A DNA stretch of 64,000 nt. Origin: Prosthecobacter algae (GTDB lineage Bacteria > Verrucomicrobiota > Verrucomicrobiia > Verrucomicrobiales > Verrucomicrobiaceae). Position 1 is the stretch's first letter, and every line of letters begins with the position of its first letter. Below are positions 52,525 to 63,700 of this stretch, in pieces. The notes beneath the pieces are model-generated. The model did not search any database and was not told the origin of the DNA. It was given only the letters and a program-made list of their open reading frames with translations. Position numbers and translations under genes: made by a program. Where the stretch lies: NCBI RefSeq assembly GCF_039542385.1, contig NZ_BAABIA010000008.1, positions 283,589 through 347,588 of the forward strand, written 5' to 3'.

Positions 52525-53025
52525 TTACTGGAGCACCAGGACAAAGATGAGCTGGCCTTCACGCCATTTCGGACCGCCAATAAAGAGGGGGCTGTCTGAG
52601 CGTAAAACGGCATCGGTTTTCACCAGGACCTGCTGGTCGCGCCAGAACTGGAGGTGCAGATTCACTCCACCACCAGAAGAGGGTCCTTTGGAGTCCACTT
52701 TCAAAAACAAGTCCTTGGAAGGGACGACCCAAGATTCATACTCCCGAAACACGTCCTGGAGGTGCTGCCCCAGAATCTCGTAGTGCTTGTAAGGAAAGAC
52801 TTTGCTCAGACGCTGGGGGAGATCGGCCAAACTGGCCGGGGGCTGCTCTTTCGAGCCCCCTTTGGGCGATTCGTTGGAAGCGAAAATGAGAGCGCCCCAG
52901 ACTTTTCCATCCGTCGCCGGCTTGACCGTCGGCAACTGCTGGGTGGCAGGTGGGGCGGCACTCTGGGCCATGGCTCCAGTGAAGGAGACCAGGGAAAGGG
53001 CGATGATGGAAAGGAGGAATCTCAT
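52525..53025 (-). CDS. Small secreted protein, third gene of an ECF sigma cassette
   Basis: A 166-residue protein with a signal peptide (MRFLLSIIALSLVSFTGAMA). Soluble, with GKVWGALIFASNE and a C-terminus ending LIFVLVLQ; no recognised domain. The start overlaps the anti-sigma stop by four bases (ATGA), so it belongs to the sigma/anti-sigma unit and may be a sensor or partner of the envelope-stress response. This is inferred only from the operon. Confidence 0.65.
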   Translation of the reverse strand: MRFLLSIIALSLVSFTGAMAQSAAPPATQQLPTVKPATDGKVWGALIFASNESPKGGSKEQPPASLADLPQRLSKVFPYKHYEILGQHLQDVFREYESWVVPSKDLFLKVDSKGPSSGGGVNLHLQFWRDQQVLVKTDAVLRSDSPLFIGGPKWREGQLIFVLVLQ

Positions 53026-53669
53026 CCGCGTGGATTGGCGGCTGCCAGGAGGCGAGGCTGGTTGCGGGCGTCTTTGGCGACGACGAGGACGACCTCGCCA
53101 CGCTCCCCATAAAGGGTGGTGGTGGCGAGTGCCTGCTCGGTCTCACTGCGCTCAATGTGGTAACCGACGATCTGGCGGTCTGCGGGCACGTCTTCCAGGC
53201 CATTGAGCATGAGAACCGTGGCGCGAGCATCCTCGGAATGGAAGGAATTGACCTGCACACTTTGGTTGGGTGCGTAAGTGCTGAGCACCAGACTGCCTTC
53301 GGCGGAGCCTTGCTTCACGATCATGACACCAGCGATCACCACGGCAGCAGTAACAGCGGCGAGGGTGGCAAAGCCGGGCAGGCGGAACCAGTCCAGCCAG
53401 GAGGAGCGGACGGGGGCGACCTCAGGACTTTGGGAATCCTCCTGCGCGATGCGCATCTGGATCTGGGAATTGAAGAAGTCGCCGAACGGGACGGGCATCT
53501 CGGCCGGGAGGGTGGTGCGCACGTCCGCACACATGCGCTGCATCAGGTCGGCCTCGGCTTTCAGGGCCGGGTCAGACTGTAACCGGAGAGTGAAGCGCGC
53601 GCTTTCGGCGGCGTCCATTTCCCCATCCAGCCAGCGGATCAGATCGTGGTCTTCAGTTGGCGTTTTCAT
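53022..53669 (-). CDS. Membrane anti-sigma factor
   Basis: A 215-residue protein with an N-terminal anti-sigma-like helix region (RWLDGEMDAAESARFTLRL), one membrane helix near residues 105-123 (ATLAAVTAAVVIAGVMIV), and an extracytoplasmic C-terminal domain. There is no clear HxxxCxxC zinc motif. It overlaps the sigma factor gene by 17 bases, the usual arrangement of a sigma-factor inhibitor. It probably holds the ECF factor at the membrane until an envelope signal releases it. Assigned from context plus topology. Confidence 0.8.
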   Translation of the reverse strand: MKTPTEDHDLIRWLDGEMDAAESARFTLRLQSDPALKAEADLMQRMCADVRTTLPAEMPVPFGDFFNSQIQMRIAQEDSQSPEVAPVRSSWLDWFRLPGFATLAAVTAAVVIAGVMIVKQGSAEGSLVLSTYAPNQSVQVNSFHSEDARATVLMLNGLEDVPADRQIVGYHIERSETEQALATTTLYGERGEVVLVVAKDARNQPRLLAAANPRG

Positions 53670-54264
53670 AAGTGTCCTTCAGCAGTTCCTGGAGTTTCTT
53701 TCGGGCGTAGAAAAGGCGGCTCATCACGGTGCCCAGGGAGCAAGGGATGGTGGCGGCGATTTCCTCATATTGCAGGCCTTCCACCTCACGCAGCACGATC
53801 ACCTGCCGATGATCCGGGCTGAGCTGGGCGATGGCGGCACGAATGCGGTCCCCGAGTTCCGCATTCTTCAAAATGGTGTCCGGGGCGGCATCGGCATGCG
53901 GCACGGTCTCGGCCCCAGCGGCGACCTTGTGCTCCGTGCGGGAGTCGTCAAACTCGCCGTCGCCCTGGATGCGCTTCTTGCGCAGGTAGTCGTAGGTGAC
54001 GTTGTGGGCGATGCGATACAGCCAGGTGTAGAAACTGGAGTCCAGCTTGAAACGCGGCAGGGCGCGCCAGGCCTTGATGAAGGCCTCCTGCGCGAGGTCC
54101 CAGGCCTCGGTTTCGTTCTGGATCATGTGATAAGTCATGGCGTAAATCCGCCCCCGGTAACGGTTCACGAGCACGTCAAATGCACGTGTGTCGCCCGCCT
54201 GGCAGCGCTTGACCAGGTCGGAGTCCGGGACTTCGCCAGGATCAGGCGCAGTGGAGGCGGGCAT
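53653..54264 (-). CDS. ECF RNA polymerase sigma factor, RpoE-like
   Basis: A 203-residue protein. Sigma region 2 spans about residues 20-90 (DLAQEAFIKAWRALPRF, then YTWLYRIAHNVTYDYLRKKR). Region 4 spans about 140-195 (LSPDHRQVIVLREVEGLQYEEIA and a helix-turn-helix ending TVMSRLFYARKKLQEL). There is no region 3, as expected for the ECF group. It heads a three-gene unit with the anti-sigma factor and a small secreted protein and is likely autoregulated. A short CTCGCC/GGCGAG hairpin lies at 54322-54341 upstream of its start, with no T-run of note. Confidence 0.9.
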   Translation of the reverse strand: MPASTAPDPGEVPDSDLVKRCQAGDTRAFDVLVNRYRGRIYAMTYHMIQNETEAWDLAQEAFIKAWRALPRFKLDSSFYTWLYRIAHNVTYDYLRKKRIQGDGEFDDSRTEHKVAAGAETVPHADAAPDTILKNAELGDRIRAAIAQLSPDHRQVIVLREVEGLQYEEIAATIPCSLGTVMSRLFYARKKLQELLKDTYENAN

Positions 54265-54400
54265 GTTTTAGGAGTGGCAGAGGCTATGACGGGCGCAGGA
54301 AACGCCTTATTCAAAAGAATCCTCGCCTTTATAACGGCGAGAGTCAAAGAGATGCATCAAGAAGGACACATAGATGTGTTGAATGAGGCTGGCGAGGACC

Positions 54401-54946
54401 TCACAGGGTATTCACCAGGACCACCGACTCGAGCATTTTGACCAAGTCTGTAAATTCTTGGCTTGTTTTGTCGTCCGTAAAAAGGGTGACTGAAATCAGC
54501 ACGTCTTTGGAAAGGACGATCATGGCCGGGGCCAGGACCTTGTAGTTGCGCGGCTCGGGAGGTTTGCCGACGAGGTTGGGATCGGTGAAGCAGGCGTAGA
54601 ATCCGACGCCAGACTTCAGCCGGATCTTCTGTACTTCGATTTTCTGTTCGACAGAACTCTGAGCAAAAATGGCAGCCATCTTTTCAAACCGCTTTTGCTG
54701 TTCCTCGGCACTGACCTCCTCTTTTTGATTGGTGAAAGCGATGGTCACTTTGCAGGCCGCATTGGCATCCGATTTGGGACGGACCGTCAGGTTTACACCG
54801 ATATCCCCGACTTTTTGGCTCTGCATGCCCCAGCCTCCAGGAACCGCCAGCTTGACCTGGCCGTAATGGCCCAGATCCACCGTCTCCGCCAATGACGGAA
54901 TGGTGAAAGCCAGGAGAGATGTAACGAGGAGCAGGAACGAGCGCAT
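54401..54946 (-). CDS. Secreted protein of unknown function
   Basis: A 181-residue protein from ATG 54946 (MRSFLLLVTSLLAFTIPSLA signal peptide). The longer in-frame start would lie inside the release factor gene and give a non-signal N-terminus. The mature part starts ETVDLGHYGQVKLAVPGGWG and contains one Cys pair (CKVT and ACFT). I do not recognise it; it could be a periplasmic binding or lipoprotein-like protein. It lies between prfC (gap 73) and the sigma gene (gap 136) on the same strand. Confidence 0.65.
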   Translation of the reverse strand: MRSFLLLVTSLLAFTIPSLAETVDLGHYGQVKLAVPGGWGMQSQKVGDIGVNLTVRPKSDANAACKVTIAFTNQKEEVSAEEQQKRFEKMAAIFAQSSVEQKIEVQKIRLKSGVGFYACFTDPNLVGKPPEPRNYKVLAPAMIVLSKDVLISVTLFTDDKTSQEFTDLVKMLESVVLVNTL

Positions 54947-55019
54947 AAGAAATGCGAGTATGGACGAGGGCTGCCCCGATGGGAAGCCCGGACCGATCCG
55001 ATGCGGAAGTCTGCCAGCG

Positions 55020-56660
<1,641 letters not shown>

Positions 56661-56826
56661 GGCGGTGGAAAACGGGGGCGGCTTTCATCGCCTCCCCCGC
56701 AGCTTTTCTCAAGGACGATTCCTGGGAGATGCGGGAGGGCGGGTCCCGAGGTGGCCTTCGATGCGAGATTAAAATCTGGCATAGATCCGTCCCAGGCATG
56801 CGTTTGCATGCAGACCTGATCCTGCC

Positions 56827-57471
56827 ATGAAACTGACATCCCTACTTTTAGCCTTCGCCGCCACCGCCCTGCCCACCCTCGCTGCTGACCTGGAGCCCAC
56901 TCTGGGCAAAAAGGGCAAACTGCTGCTGGAGGAGACCTTTTCCGGCCCGGAAGTGCCGAAGGGTTGGCATGCGAACACGGGCAGCCTGCGGATTGTGGAA
57001 GGCCAGCTTCATGCAGGTGAGAAATCCAGCGACAAGCACATTGGTGCCTTCCGCCATCGCCTGCCTTTGCAGGATTGCGCGGTGCAGGTGGAGTTCAAGC
57101 TGGGGGCCATGCGGGTGATCAATCTGGGGTATGACCCGGCCCCCGGTGAGCTGAAGAAAAAGGGCCACCTTTTTTCCGTCGTCATCACGCCGAAGAGCTG
57201 GTCCCTGATCGAGCATAACGACAAGTCAAACCCGGCCTCCAAGACGAAAGTGCATGCGATGGCCAAGACGGATTTTGCTCCAAATATGACGTACACGCTG
57301 CTGCTGGAATGCCGCGGCAGCGAGGTGGTGGCCCAAGTGACCGGCAAGGAACCGCTGAAAGCCAACGCCCCAGATTTCCATGTGAAGAAACCCGGCCTGG
57401 TCTTCCGCATGGGCGGCAAGGATGGCCAGGAGGTGGCACTGGACAATGTGAAGGTGTGGGCGCTGGAATAG
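56827..57471 (+). CDS. Secreted DUF1080-like (concanavalin-fold) protein
   Basis: A 214-residue protein with a signal peptide (MKLTSLLLAFAATALPTLAA). The mature part has a beta-sandwich pattern: LLLEETFSGPEVPKGWHAN, AVQVEFKLGAMRVINLGYD and the final VALDNVKVWALE, like DUF1080/3-keto-disaccharide hydrolase or LamG-type domains common in Planctomycetes and Verrucomicrobia. It may bind or cleave a glycan outside the cell; no catalytic residues were assigned. Confidence 0.7.
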   Translation: MKLTSLLLAFAATALPTLAADLEPTLGKKGKLLLEETFSGPEVPKGWHANTGSLRIVEGQLHAGEKSSDKHIGAFRHRLPLQDCAVQVEFKLGAMRVINLGYDPAPGELKKKGHLFSVVITPKSWSLIEHNDKSNPASKTKVHAMAKTDFAPNMTYTLLLECRGSEVVAQVTGKEPLKANAPDFHVKKPGLVFRMGGKDGQEVALDNVKVWALE

Positions 57472-57543
57472 AAAATACGGCACTTTCGCCCGCAGCAGCC
57501 TTCGCCCTTGCATCTGCGTGGCGGCCCCGCACACTGGCGCGCC

Positions 57544-58077
57544 ATGTCTCCCGACTCCCTCGAACGCCTCCGCTCCACGATCCGCGATGTGCCGGATTTT
57601 CCCCAACCGGGCATCCTTTTCAAAGACATCACGCCGGTGCTGGCGGATGCACAGCTTTTGAAAGAAGCGATCGAAGGCATGGCGGAGATCTTTGCCGACC
57701 AGAAGGTGGACAAGGTGGTGGGCATTGATGCGCGCGGGTTCATCTTTGGCGCGATGATTGCCCAGCGGCTGGGCGCGGGCTTTGTGCCGGTGCGTAAAAA
57801 GGGCAAGCTACCGTGGAAGACACGCGGCGTGGACTACAGCCTGGAATACGGCACGAACAGCGTGGAGATGCACCTGGACGCCCTGGCCCCCGGTGAGCGG
57901 GTGGTGCTGGCGGATGATCTGCTGGCCACGGGCGGCACGGCGGGTGCGGCGCTGCAGCTCATCCGGGAATCGGGCGCGGAGTTGCTGGGCTCGGTCTTTT
58001 TCATTGAGCTGGCCTTTCTATGTGGCCGGGAAAAGCTGGAAGGCATGGGTCCGATCCATTCCCTGCTGACATTCTGA
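57544..58077 (+). CDS. apt: Adenine phosphoribosyltransferase
   Basis: A 177-residue type I phosphoribosyltransferase from ATG 57544 (MSPDSLERLRSTIRDVPDFP), chosen to match the family N-terminus; an alternative start lies 12 codons upstream. Motifs: PGILFKDITPVL, GIDARGFIFGA, VRKKGKLPWKT, and the PRPP loop VVLADDLLATGGTAGAAL. It converts adenine and PRPP to AMP and PPi for purine salvage. It is followed 18 bases later by glnD on the same strand. Confidence 0.95.
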   Translation: MSPDSLERLRSTIRDVPDFPQPGILFKDITPVLADAQLLKEAIEGMAEIFADQKVDKVVGIDARGFIFGAMIAQRLGAGFVPVRKKGKLPWKTRGVDYSLEYGTNSVEMHLDALAPGERVVLADDLLATGGTAGAALQLIRESGAELLGSVFFIELAFLCGREKLEGMGPIHSLLTF

Positions 58078-58095
58078 CTCTGACCCCCTGCCCAC

Positions 58096-60870
58096 ATGAC
58101 TGAGCAAGAGTATCAGCACCGCCTGGAGGCGGCCGCCCAGAAGGTCTTTGGCAAAGACGTGGCCCTGCCGCGTGGCCGCACGGAGACGCTGAAGCTCTGC
58201 AAACGCTTCCTGCGCCTGAAGGAGCAGCGCATCAAGCAGCGGCACCGGGCGGGTGGCAGTGGGATCGAGATCTGCCGCATGCGCTCGGATGTGATGGACT
58301 ACATCGTGCGCTTGCTTTGGGAGGAGTGCCTGGCGGCGCTGGACCCGGCGGTGAAGAAAAAGCTGAACCTCAGCGTGGTAGCCCACGGCGGCTATGGACG
58401 GCAGGTGATGAGCCCCGGCAGCGACGTGGACCTGACCTTCATGCTGCCGGGCAACAGCTCCAACGTGTCCCCCGACCTGGCAAAGCTGATCGGCGATTAC
58501 CTGCTGTACTTTTATGACATGAAGCTGAAGGTGGGCCACGGCACGCGCAGCGTGGGGGACTGCCTGAAGCTGGCCAATGAGAGCATGGAGACGAAGACGG
58601 CGCTGATGGAGGCGCGGTTTCTCTGTGGCAACGAAGAACCCATTCAGGAATTTCGGGGCCGGTTTGACAAAGAATGCATGGCGGGCCGTGAGGCGGAATT
58701 CCTGAAATTACGCCAGGAGGACCTGACTAGCCGCCACGCCAAATACGGGGGCACGCACTGCGTGCAGGAGCCTAACGTGAAGAATGGCTGCGGCGGCCTG
58801 CGCGACTACCAGAACCTGATCTGGATGACCTATGCGAAACTGGGCACGCTGAACCCGCATGACCTAGTGACCAAAGGGCTGATGTCACCGGCCGGATGGA
58901 AGGAGATCCAGCAGGCCTATGACTTTATCCTGCGCACCCGCAATGAAATGCACTACACGGAGAAGCGCGCCAGCGACATTCTGACGCTGCGGCTCCAGGG
59001 CTTTGTGGCGACCAACCTGGGCTACCGACACAAGCGCATCCTGCGCCGCATCGAGGCCTTCATGCGTGAGTACTACATGGCCACGCGCGACATCCTGCAG
59101 CGCAGCAGCGAGGTGATGGACCGCTTTCACCTGCAGTCGCTGGACGATGAAAGCACGCGCAAGGGACTGCTGAACTTCATGGTGAGGCGCAAGACAGCGC
59201 TGAAGCGGACGGAAAAGTTCGACGGATTCATCGCCAAAAACGAACGCCTGTTTGTGGAGGACAAGGGTCTTTTCAAAGAGGATCCCAGCCAGCTCATGCA
59301 GGTGTTCCTGCACACGCAGCAGCGGCATCTGCGGCTGAGCCCGGAACTCTTCCAGGTCATGCAGGAAAACTTCCGTCTGGTCAATGTGAGCTACCGGTAT
59401 AACAAAGGGGTGCGCGAGACCTTTGAGGCCATCCTTTCCCGCAAGGGCGATGTGGCGCGTGTGATGCGGCAGATGCACCGCGTGGGCTTCCTGGGGCGGT
59501 ACATGCCGGAATTCGGCGCACTGACCTGCCTGGTGCAGCATGAATTTTTCCACCGCTACACGGCGGATGAGCACACTTTGAGGACGCTAGATAAGCTGGA
59601 TGAACTGAGCGGCCCGCCGAAGCCGGGGCTCAGCCTTTACCAAACGCTCTTTCACGAGCTGGCCCAGCCCGCCATTCTGTATCTGGCCCTGCTGCTGCAC
59701 GATGCGGGCCGCGCTGCCAATGCCAAGGCCCACGACGCCGAAAGCACCCTGATGGCCGATGCCGTGTGCCGACGCCTGCAAATCAAAGGCGAGCGGCGCA
59801 AGCTGCTGCTCTTCCTGGTGGACAACCACCTGCTGATGTATCGCACTGCCACAACGATGAACCTGGATGACACTAAGGTCATCGGTGAATTCGCCGGCAT
59901 TGTGCGCACGAAGGAGTATCTGGACACGCTGCTGGTGATGACCTACGCGGACTCTAAGGGAACGAGCGAGGCTAGCTGGTCCGGCTACAAGGAGGCGTCC
60001 ATCCGCCAGCTTTACCATAATACTCTTCAATTTATGGATGCTCCGGCGGACTTCATGCGCCGTGCCGCCGTGCCGCTGGATGAGGTGCGGGCGGATGTGA
60101 CGAAGGCGCTGGGTGCCGAATTTGACCTGGAAATCAGCGCCCATTTCCAGCACATGCCGCGCAGTTATTTCAACTTCCGCGACCCGGCCCAGATCGCCGG
60201 TCATATCCGCCAGTTCCGCCAGTTTTTCACCCAGCTCATGGTGGAAGAGGCCGAAGCTGGCCTATTGCCCGTGATGGAGTGGACCGACCACGTGGAGCAG
60301 GGCTACAGCGAACTGACGGTGACCTGCTGGGACCGCCACCTGCTGCTGGCGCGCATCTCCGGGGCGCTCTCGGCCGAAAGCATCAACATTCTCAGTGCCG
60401 ACCTCTACCAGCGTGGCGACAATCTGGTGCTGGACATGTTCCGCGTCTGCAACACCAACTTTGCCGCCGTGACCAGCAAGACGGCGCGGCAACGGGTGGA
60501 AGCCTCCGTGCGGCAGGCTTTCCTGGCCCAGAAGTTCGACTTTGGCCCCGCCATCGCCAAGAGCCGCAAGGCCATTCCAGGCTACGACGAGGTGATGTCG
60601 GAAATCCCTCAGCGCGTTTACATCAACAACGAGCTGTCGTATGACCAAACCATCGTGGAGCTCCAGGTGGTGGACCGACTGGGCCTGCTTTACGATGTGT
60701 TCATGGCCATCGGCAAGCTGGGGCTGAACATCACCCACGCCCGCATCGGCACGGAAAAAGGCGTGGCCATTGACTCCATCTACGTGCAGGATGAGAACGG
60801 TCGCAAGCTTTCCACCCGCCTTGTCCTGGATACTCTTCAGGGCAAGATCGAAGAAGCTGTTTTTGGTTAG
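58096..60870 (+). CDS. glnD: [Protein-PII] uridylyltransferase / uridylyl-removing enzyme
   Basis: A 924-residue protein. The N-terminal nucleotidyltransferase motif GGYGRQVMSPGSDVDLTF is near residue 97. The HD hydrolase domain follows (LLLHDAGRAANAKAHDAE near 534). At the C-terminus two ACT domains (about 735-800 and 850-920) sense glutamine. It uridylylates PII under low nitrogen and removes UMP when glutamine is high. The order matches GlnD. No glnB or glnK lies in the window. Confidence 0.93.
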   Translation: MTEQEYQHRLEAAAQKVFGKDVALPRGRTETLKLCKRFLRLKEQRIKQRHRAGGSGIEICRMRSDVMDYIVRLLWEECLAALDPAVKKKLNLSVVAHGGYGRQVMSPGSDVDLTFMLPGNSSNVSPDLAKLIGDYLLYFYDMKLKVGHGTRSVGDCLKLANESMETKTALMEARFLCGNEEPIQEFRGRFDKECMAGREAEFLKLRQEDLTSRHAKYGGTHCVQEPNVKNGCGGLRDYQNLIWMTYAKLGTLNPHDLVTKGLMSPAGWKEIQQAYDFILRTRNEMHYTEKRASDILTLRLQGFVATNLGYRHKRILRRIEAFMREYYMATRDILQRSSEVMDRFHLQSLDDESTRKGLLNFMVRRKTALKRTEKFDGFIAKNERLFVEDKGLFKEDPSQLMQVFLHTQQRHLRLSPELFQVMQENFRLVNVSYRYNKGVRETFEAILSRKGDVARVMRQMHRVGFLGRYMPEFGALTCLVQHEFFHRYTADEHTLRTLDKLDELSGPPKPGLSLYQTLFHELAQPAILYLALLLHDAGRAANAKAHDAESTLMADAVCRRLQIKGERRKLLLFLVDNHLLMYRTATTMNLDDTKVIGEFAGIVRTKEYLDTLLVMTYADSKGTSEASWSGYKEASIRQLYHNTLQFMDAPADFMRRAAVPLDEVRADVTKALGAEFDLEISAHFQHMPRSYFNFRDPAQIAGHIRQFRQFFTQLMVEEAEAGLLPVMEWTDHVEQGYSELTVTCWDRHLLLARISGALSAESINILSADLYQRGDNLVLDMFRVCNTNFAAVTSKTARQRVEASVRQAFLAQKFDFGPAIAKSRKAIPGYDEVMSEIPQRVYINNELSYDQTIVELQVVDRLGLLYDVFMAIGKLGLNITHARIGTEKGVAIDSIYVQDENGRKLSTRLVLDTLQGKIEEAVFG

Positions 60871-60902
60871 GCAAGGCACCGCCCCGAGCTCTGAAGGATA
60901 GC

Positions 60903-62846
60903 TCAGCGCATGGTCTCGGCCTGAGCGAGGACATCGGCAAAGGGAACCTGATCGAGCATGCCAAAAGTATCCAGCCGGGTGAGGCGGGCACGGGTGGTGG
61001 CGGGGCTGGTGATGCCGCAGAGGAAGCGGGCGAGTTGACGCGGGGTGCGCAGGGCAGCATGACGGGCATCCAGCAGGGGGCGGATGGCAGCCACATCCTC
61101 AGTGGTGATTCCCGGGCGTACAGCCTGGGGGATGAGGCGAGGAGCATCCATGTCGGCCCCTTTGGCGCGCTCCAGGCAACTGGTGCAGGTGGCGCAATCG
61201 GCCACGAGTTCCTCCCCAAAATAACGCAGCAGCCAGCGGGCGATGCATTCGCGCTGGCTGGCCAGTTCCAAGATCTGATCCAGCCGCTGAACATCGCGCG
61301 CCTCACGCCCCGCGAAAAGCTGCTGCATCTTCTGGCTGACCAGCGCGGGATCGCGGGCCTCTGGGTCGCCACAGAGGCGGTAGCGCTGGCGGGAACCACT
61401 GGGCTTCATTTGGATTTCGCCGGCCTCCTCCAGCCAGGTGAGGGCCTTGAGGATGCGCTCCCGAGGTTCGCCCAGCTCCGCCGCCGCTTCATCCAGGACC
61501 AGGGTGGTCCATTTGTGGCCGCGTTTGCCGCAGGCGAAGAGGCTGCGCAAAAAGGCCTGCCGGTCCGGCTTGTGTCCGGCCAGGATGCGCGCCTCCGGCT
61601 GAAGAAAGCTGTACTGGTAGCTGGAATAGAACATGCCCAGCGGACGCACCAGCCCACCTAACTCCAAGTTCGTCAACACGGTCTCAATCACCAGAGGACG
61701 GATGTCGGTGCTGCCAGAAAGGTCGTAAATGGAAATGTCGAATTCCTCTCCCTGACGCAGCAAATGATCCACAAGCTGGCGAAGGGCCTGGGGGGTGGGA
61801 GTATCGCCAAAGGTGAAATTGGCCAGCACGGTGCAGTCATCCTGGCAGGCGAGCATTTCACAGACGGAGACTTTGCCATCCCGCCCGGCCCGACCAGTTT
61901 CCTGCATGTAGTTTTCCAGGGTTTTGGGCAGGTTGTAATGATACACGGCGCGGATGTCCGCCTTATCAATGCCCATGCCAAAGGCGATGGTGGCTACGAT
62001 GACCTGCGTCTGCCCAGTCATGAATCCATCCTGCGCGGCATGGCGATACTCATCCGGCAGGCCCGCGTGATAGGCCAGCGCATTGACCCCGGCCTTTTGC
62101 AGGTGCGTGGCCACCTCTTCGGCCGTCTGTTGCAGGGTAACATAAACAATGGAGGGCACCTGACGTTTCAGCAGCAGCTTGGTGAGCAGCTCCTTGCGCT
62201 TCGCGGCGGCGCAGGGAGTGATGCGGTAGTGCAGGTTTGGCCGATGAAAGGAGGTCTGGATGTGATCCTCCTGGGCAATGTCAAACGCCCGGCGGATGTC
62301 CGCCGCAACACTTGGCGTGGCTGTGGCTGTGAGGGCCAGCACGGGGGCGATGCCCAGCTCCTTGGCCACCAGGGCGAGGCGCAGGTACTCGGGGCGGAAG
62401 TTGTGCCCCCACTCCGAAATGCAGTGCGCCTCATCCACGGCCATCATGGCGATCTTCATCCGTTTCAGCCGCTCGATGAAGTTCTCATTCATCAACCTTT
62501 CGGGGGCGATGTAGAGAAGCTTGGTCTTGCCCGAACGGAGGTCGTCAAACACTTGCTGGGCTTCTTCGGGCTTTAACGAGGAATCCAACCGTGCCGCACC
62601 AATGCCACGCGCCTGCAAGGCCTCCACCTGATCTTTCATCAGCGCAATGAGGGGGGAGATGACCAGGGTGACCCCGTCCATCAGCAGCGCCGGAAGCTGA
62701 TAACAGAGGGATTTCCCCGCACTGGTGGGGAACAGGGCCAGCGCACTCCGCCCCGCCAGCAGCGCCTGCATCACCGCCTCCTGCCCTGGGCGGAAAGCCG
62801 CATGGCCGAAGTGCTGGCGAAGGGTGGCGGTGAGGTCTGGAGGCAT
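60903..62846 (-). CDS. recQ: RecQ family ATP-dependent DNA helicase
   Basis: A 647-residue protein. The helicase core has RPGQEAVMQALL, Walker A TSAGKSLCYQ near residue 45 and DEAHCISEWGHNFRPEY near 138, then motif VI GRAGRDG. A RecQ zinc-binding region lies near 550 (DCATCTSC), followed by a winged-helix-like part. I saw no clear HRDC domain at the C-terminus. It unwinds 3'-5' in recombination and replication repair. It stands alone; a terminator and tRNA fragment lie upstream of its start. Confidence 0.93.
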   Translation of the reverse strand: MPPDLTATLRQHFGHAAFRPGQEAVMQALLAGRSALALFPTSAGKSLCYQLPALLMDGVTLVISPLIALMKDQVEALQARGIGAARLDSSLKPEEAQQVFDDLRSGKTKLLYIAPERLMNENFIERLKRMKIAMMAVDEAHCISEWGHNFRPEYLRLALVAKELGIAPVLALTATATPSVAADIRRAFDIAQEDHIQTSFHRPNLHYRITPCAAAKRKELLTKLLLKRQVPSIVYVTLQQTAEEVATHLQKAGVNALAYHAGLPDEYRHAAQDGFMTGQTQVIVATIAFGMGIDKADIRAVYHYNLPKTLENYMQETGRAGRDGKVSVCEMLACQDDCTVLANFTFGDTPTPQALRQLVDHLLRQGEEFDISIYDLSGSTDIRPLVIETVLTNLELGGLVRPLGMFYSSYQYSFLQPEARILAGHKPDRQAFLRSLFACGKRGHKWTTLVLDEAAAELGEPRERILKALTWLEEAGEIQMKPSGSRQRYRLCGDPEARDPALVSQKMQQLFAGREARDVQRLDQILELASQRECIARWLLRYFGEELVADCATCTSCLERAKGADMDAPRLIPQAVRPGITTEDVAAIRPLLDARHAALRTPRQLARFLCGITSPATTRARLTRLDTFGMLDQVPFADVLAQAETMR

Positions 62847-62940
62847 GAAGCACTACCCATGCCACTGGATGCGGAGCACTGGCAAGGCTCGAGTGCGGGA
62901 AGCCTTGGTCAATATCAGTAAGCCCCTTCCCCAAACCCAC

Positions 62941-62978
62941 AAAAAAGCCCCGATGCCTGATTCTACAAGGCTCGGGGC
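62941..62978 (-). terminator. Rho-independent terminator at the tRNA fragment
   Basis: On the minus strand stem GCCCCGA/TCGGGGC, extended by GCC/GGC with one bulge, an 11-base loop, then six T (62946-62941). It ends transcripts coming from the right, so it probably is the original terminator of the tRNA whose 3' end lies at 62990-63012. recQ begins beyond it. Confidence 0.8.
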
Positions 62979-62989
62979 GCGTTTGGAGG

Positions 62990-63012
62990 TGGCGGAAGGG
63001 GTGGGATTCGAA
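62990..63012 (-). other. tRNA 3'-end fragment, predicted attachment-site core
   Basis: On the minus strand it reads T-loop TTCGAAT, T-stem 3' strand CCCAC, acceptor 3' strand CCCTTCC, discriminator G and CCA. The 5' two-thirds of a tRNA is missing: the bases upstream do not fold as one. The expected 5' acceptor would be GGAAGGG. Discriminator G fits tRNA-Ser among others; the isotype is unproved. It looks like the remnant left at one end of an element integrated into a tRNA 3' end. Confidence 0.65.
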
Positions 63013-63079
63013 GCCTCCCACTTACCCTAATTTTACAGGCTTCCAACGAGGGTTTTTAAAGCTACACCTGATTTACACC

Positions 63080-63700
63080 TTAGCGTGTCGCCTGGAAGTG
63101 CATTGCGTCGTAGCCCCAAAAGGCCCCGGCAGATATCCATCCTTCCTTGGCAAATTCGGCCATGATCTCCAGGGGCATGTCGGCTTGCATCGGCCAATGA
63201 TCCCGGAAGCTGTTATCATCGGCATCGAGATCGATAGCCGCGCCCCAGGCATGGATCGAAAGCGTGGTTCCAAACCGCTTGTTGCGGAAGTTGAAGATGC
63301 CACCGTAATCTTCCGCCTCCTCCATGACACCACGATCATCCCCGTGGATTTTGTCGATCCTCGTCAGGATCCGCAACAGGCTGTCTTTCACTTTCCAATG
63401 ACAGCGGCCCGTCGTCACCCGCTTGCCCCCGTAAAAGGCCGGGTATGGAAAGACAAAGCTCACCAGGTTGCTCTCATCGCCAGGCGTGCCGTAGAAGGCC
63501 GTCATGCTCTTCACATCGCTCTTTGGCCAGGGATTTTCTTTGGGCATGAGTGCCCGCAGATAAGCCTGGCAGGCGGCCTGTGATTTCGGTCCCCAGAAGC
63601 CATCGACACAGCCCGCTCGATCAGCGGGAGCGAAGTAGGGACGGATCTCACGCTGCATGGCGCAGATGCGGTCGAATCGGGCGCGGTCGGTCTCGCTCAT
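63080..63700 (-). CDS. Endolysin: peptidoglycan-binding domain plus M15 peptidase
   Basis: A 206-residue protein. The N-terminal part has a peptidoglycan-binding-like repeat (VDGFWGPKSQAACQAYL, residues 30-52). The C-terminal M15 metallopeptidase has the zinc motifs SIHAWGAAIDLD (His and Asp) and DAMHFQ (His), the D-Ala-D-Ala/L-Ala-D-Glu peptidase pattern of phage lysins. No signal peptide is present, as expected if a holin releases it. It overlaps the upstream gene by four bases. Confidence 0.85.
   Translation of the reverse strand: MSETDRARFDRICAMQREIRPYFAPADRAGCVDGFWGPKSQAACQAYLRALMPKENPWPKSDVKSMTAFYGTPGDESNLVSFVFPYPAFYGGKRVTTGRCHWKVKDSLLRILTRIDKIHGDDRGVMEEAEDYGGIFNFRNKRFGTTLSIHAWGAAIDLDADDNSFRDHWPMQADMPLEIMAEFAKEGWISAGAFWGYDAMHFQATR

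Noticed and set aside
54322..54341. Terminator after the small secreted gene at 54401
   Set aside because: The CTCGCC/GGCGAG stem lacks a convincing T-run on the minus strand, so I did not list it as a terminator.
62990..63012. 3' end of a tmRNA
   Set aside because: The fragment matches tRNA T-loop/acceptor geometry, but the discriminator is G, whereas tmRNA has A, and no tag-encoding region is seen upstream.
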